NCBI RefSeq assembly: GCF_051960575.1
Contig: NZ_JBQCEE010000053.1
Coordinates: 1 to 7,247 of the forward strand
DNA: 7,247 bases
DNA from: JBQCEE01 sp051960575
Lineage (GTDB): Bacteria > Actinomycetota > Actinomycetes > Mycobacteriales > Jatrophihabitantaceae
Direction: 5' to 3'
Part shown: piece after piece, positions 5,549 through 7,247 of the stretch
Numbering within the stretch: position 1 is the stretch's first letter
Layout of the letters: every line of letters starts with the position of its first letter
Translations under genes and position numbers: made by a program
The notes under the pieces: generated by a model
What the model was told of the DNA's origin: nothing
What the model saw: only the letters and a program-made list of their open reading frames with translations
Databases searched by the model: none

Positions 5549-6304
5549 TCAGGACACGATGAACCCGACGAGGGTCAGCGCGGTCGCCAGCTCGACGAGC
5601 GCGCCGAACACGTCGCCGGTCACGCCGCCGAGGCGACGGGTGGTGTGGGCGCGGAAGAGGGCCGCGACACCGAGGGCCACGACCTGCGCGACGACCCAGC
5701 CGGCGATCGGGGCGTCGGCGAGCGCCGCGCATGCCGCGCCCAGCGCAAGGGTCGCCGCCGTGAGCACGGCCGCCGCGGTCGCCGGCGTGCGGCCCGCAAC
5801 GAGGGCGCCGAAGCCGTCCGGCCGTGCGGACGGGACACCCGGCAGGCATGCGTGCACCACCGCGAGCCGGCCCGTCGCCGCAGCGGTGACCAGCGCCGCC
5901 AGCGGCACCCAGCGGCCGGCGCCCGCCAGCGCGGACAGCGCCGCGACGTCGGCGACCACCAGGAGCACGAGCGTCACCACGCCGAACGGGCCGATGTCCG
6001 AGCGGCGCATGATCTCCAACGCCCGCCGAGGCTCGGCCCGGCTGCCGAGACCGTCGGCGGTGTCGGCGAGCCCGTCGAGGTGCAGCCCCCGCGTGAGCAG
6101 CGCGAGGGTGGCGACCGCGAGCACCGCCGCCGGCAGACCCGCGCCCGGCGCGCGCCACAGCACGAGCGCGACGACCAGCCCGGCGACGGCGCCGAGCGCG
6201 CCGCCGAGCAGCGGCAGCCACAGCACCACCCGCGGCGACACCGCGCGGCGGTGCCACGCAGCGGGCACCGGAACGGCGGTGAACATCGTCAGCGCGGTGA
6301 TCAC
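5549..6304 (-). CDS. cobS: Adenosylcobinamide-GDP ribazoletransferase (cobalamin synthase, CobS)
   Basis: A 251-residue integral membrane enzyme (EC 2.7.8.26). It joins adenosylcobinamide-GDP with alpha-ribazole or its 5'-phosphate, completing the lower loop of cobalamin. The family motifs are clear: HLDGLADTADG at 75-85 (the acidic metal-binding loop), MRRSDIGPFG at 99-108, and RRLGGVTGDVFGALVEL at 223-239. Several hydrophobic helices (about 25-50, 56-72, 107-128, 132-150, 176-195, 200-218, 236-250) fit the polytopic fold. The N-terminus ITALTMFTAVPVP matches the usual CobS opening (x-F-x-T-x-x-P-V-P). The GTG at 6304 is chosen because an in-frame stop lies just upstream at 6320 and the only other candidate, the ATG at 6286, would shorten the conserved N-terminus. 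The ribosome binding site is weak (GTGAG). It follows cobU by 10 bp, in an operon with cobU and cobT. Confidence 0.95.
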   Translation of the reverse strand: MITALTMFTAVPVPAAWHRRAVSPRVVLWLPLLGGALGAVAGLVVALVLWRAPGAGLPAAVLAVATLALLTRGLHLDGLADTADGLGSRAEPRRALEIMRRSDIGPFGVVTLVLLVVADVAALSALAGAGRWVPLAALVTAAATGRLAVVHACLPGVPSARPDGFGALVAGRTPATAAAVLTAATLALGAACAALADAPIAGWVVAQVVALGVAALFRAHTTRRLGGVTGDVFGALVELATALTLVGFIVS

Positions 6305-6314
6305 GCGAACGGGC

Positions 6315-6842
6315 TCACTTCAGCCGCAGCGGCAGGCCGGCGACGACGAGGAACACCTCGTCGGCGGCCGCCGCCAGCGCCTGGTTCAGCAGGCCGAGGC
6401 TGTCGCGGAAGAGGCGACCGGACGCCGTGTCCGGCACCACGCCCAGCCCGACCTCGTCACTGACCGCCACGACGTCGCGCGTCGTCGCCGCCCACGCCGC
6501 CACGAGCGCGTCGACCGCCACCTCCAGCCCGGCGTCGGCGCCCGGCGCCTCGCGCCACAGGCCGACGACATCCATCGTCGCGGCGAGCCAGGCGGTGATC
6601 GAGTCGACCAGGGCCGATGGGCCGTCGCTGCGCAGCGCGCCGGGCAGGTCCTGCGTCTCGACGGTGCGCCAGTGGTCGGGACGGCGCGCCCGATGGCGTT
6701 CGACCCGGGCATCCCACTCGGGGTCGTCCGGCACGCTCGGCGCCGTCGCGATGTAGTCGACCGCGGTCCGGGCGGCGAGCCGGCCCTCGGCGAAGGCCGA
6801 CTTGCCCGAGCGTGCGCCGCCGAGCACGAGGACGGTCGTCAT
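6315..6842 (-). CDS. cobU: Adenosylcobinamide kinase / adenosylcobinamide-phosphate guanylyltransferase (CobU)
   Basis: A 175-residue bifunctional cytosolic enzyme (EC 2.7.1.156 and 2.7.7.62; also called CobP in aerobic producers). It phosphorylates adenosylcobinamide and then transfers GMP to give adenosylcobinamide-GDP, the substrate of CobS. The P-loop is GGARSGKS (residues 8-15). His50 in the ERHRARRP stretch corresponds to the His that is guanylylated in Salmonella CobU (alignment by eye). DHWRTVE follows, and VSDEVGLGVVP (127-137) matches the conserved S-N-E-V-G-x-G-x-V-P segment with Asp in place of the usual Asn. The chain ends in VFLVVAGLPLRLK, as is common in the family. The length is normal (family about 170-190). 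The start ATG overlaps the cobT stop as ATGA, so translational coupling is likely; only a weak GAGA lies before it. Confidence 0.95.
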   Translation of the reverse strand: MTTVLVLGGARSGKSAFAEGRLAARTAVDYIATAPSVPDDPEWDARVERHRARRPDHWRTVETQDLPGALRSDGPSALVDSITAWLAATMDVVGLWREAPGADAGLEVAVDALVAAWAATTRDVVAVSDEVGLGVVPDTASGRLFRDSLGLLNQALAAAADEVFLVVAGLPLRLK

Positions 6843-7247
6843 TCCTTCTCGGTGACGCCGGCGCTGTCGAAGGTGGCGACGTCGCGCAGCACGCGCGCCG
6901 CGCTCTGCACGAGCGAGAGCGCGAGCACCGCGCCCGAGCCCTCGCCGAGACGCAGGTCGAGGTCGACGAGCGGTCGCAGGCCGAGGTGCTCCAGGGCGCG
7001 CGATGCGCCAGGCTCGGCCGACCGGTGGCCGGCGATCATCGCCCCGACCGCGTCGGGTGCGAGCGCCGCGGCGACCAGGGCGGCGGCGCCCGCGATGACG
7101 CCGTCGAGGATCACCGGCACACGCGCGGCCGCGGCGCCGAGCAGGAAGCCGGCCAGGGCGGCGTGCTCGAGGCCGCCGACGGCCGCGAGGGCGCCGACGG
7201 GGTCGGCCGGGTCGGGCCGGTGCAGCGCGAGCGCCGCCTCGACGACC
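6839..7247 (-). CDS. cobT: Nicotinate-nucleotide--dimethylbenzimidazole phosphoribosyltransferase (CobT), C-terminal part
   Basis: The last 135 codons of CobT (EC 2.4.2.21); the 5' part and start lie beyond the right edge, and family members are about 350 residues. The frame is open to the window edge. CobT transfers the phosphoribosyl group of nicotinate mononucleotide to 5,6-dimethylbenzimidazole, giving alpha-ribazole 5'-phosphate for CobS. Conserved segments, in order, are DPVGALAAVGGLEHAALAG near the new end, ARVPVILDGVIAGAAAL, MIAGHRSAEPGA, and RLGEGSGAVLAL. The Glu of GEGSGA corresponds to the catalytic base, Glu317, of Salmonella CobT. A GTG at 7120 could be mistaken for a start, but the upstream codons continue the CobT match. 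The gene ends in an ATGA overlap with cobU. Any cobalamin riboswitch for this operon would lie outside the window. Confidence 0.95.
   Translation of the reverse strand, partial: VVEAALALHRPDPADPVGALAAVGGLEHAALAGFLLGAAAARVPVILDGVIAGAAALVAAALAPDAVGAMIAGHRSAEPGASRALEHLGLRPLVDLDLRLGEGSGAVLALSLVQSAARVLRDVATFDSAGVTEKE

Noticed and set aside
5527..5550. Small inverted repeats (ACCCG/CGGGT and CCCG/CGGG) after cobS
   Set aside because: Short, mutually exclusive stems with no T-tract; too weak to call a terminator.
6839..7247. Cobalamin riboswitch for the cob operon
   Set aside because: The 5' end of cobT and anything upstream lie outside the window; no riboswitch-like sequence is present between the cob genes here.

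Overview
The window is very GC-rich (low seventies per cent by eye), with strongly G/C-biased third codon positions and several GTG starts. The gene content (an M. tuberculosis-like IlvD, a CFP-6-like bacterial PH-domain antigen, an actinobacterial-type CobS, a small secreted CAP protein) points to the chromosome of an actinomycete. I cannot name the genus. Nothing suggests a mobile element, phage, CRISPR array or RNA gene; this is compact core or near-core metabolic sequence.

Layout, left to right. (1) 67-609 (+): a secreted CAP/SCP-domain protein. (2) 610-722: a convergent spacer filled by nested repeats and a long hairpin, probably a two-way terminator. (3) 723-3172 (-): ilvD, then an NAD(P)-binding SDR/NmrA-type protein, joined by an ATGA stop/start overlap. 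(4) 3173-3201: a 29-bp divergent promoter region. (5) 3202-3828 (+): a two-helix membrane protein with a bacterial PH domain. (6) 3825-4739 (-): a D-2-hydroxyacid dehydrogenase-family protein whose stop codon shares a CTAG with the stop of gene 5. (7) 4760-5491 (-): an AqpZ-like aquaporin. (8) 5549-7247 (-): cobS, cobU and the 3' part of cobT.

How the genes work together. CobT, CobU and CobS make up most of nucleotide-loop assembly of cobalamin: CobT makes alpha-ribazole phosphate, CobU activates adenosylcobinamide to its GDP form, and CobS joins the two at the membrane. They are tightly packed and probably co-transcribed. IlvD performs the third common step of valine/isoleucine synthesis. 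The aquaporin and the hydroxyacid dehydrogenase have no clear link to either pathway.

The most notable pattern is regulatory. Three genes (ilvD, the PH-domain gene, the hydroxyacid dehydrogenase) each have a TAnnnT -10 box ending exactly six bases before the start codon, as expected for leaderless transcripts that begin at the start codon itself. Two of these boxes face away from each other across only 5 bp. I see no wholly new multi-gene system here; the points most worth checking are this promoter arrangement, the shared-stop convergent junction and the repeat/hairpin spacer.
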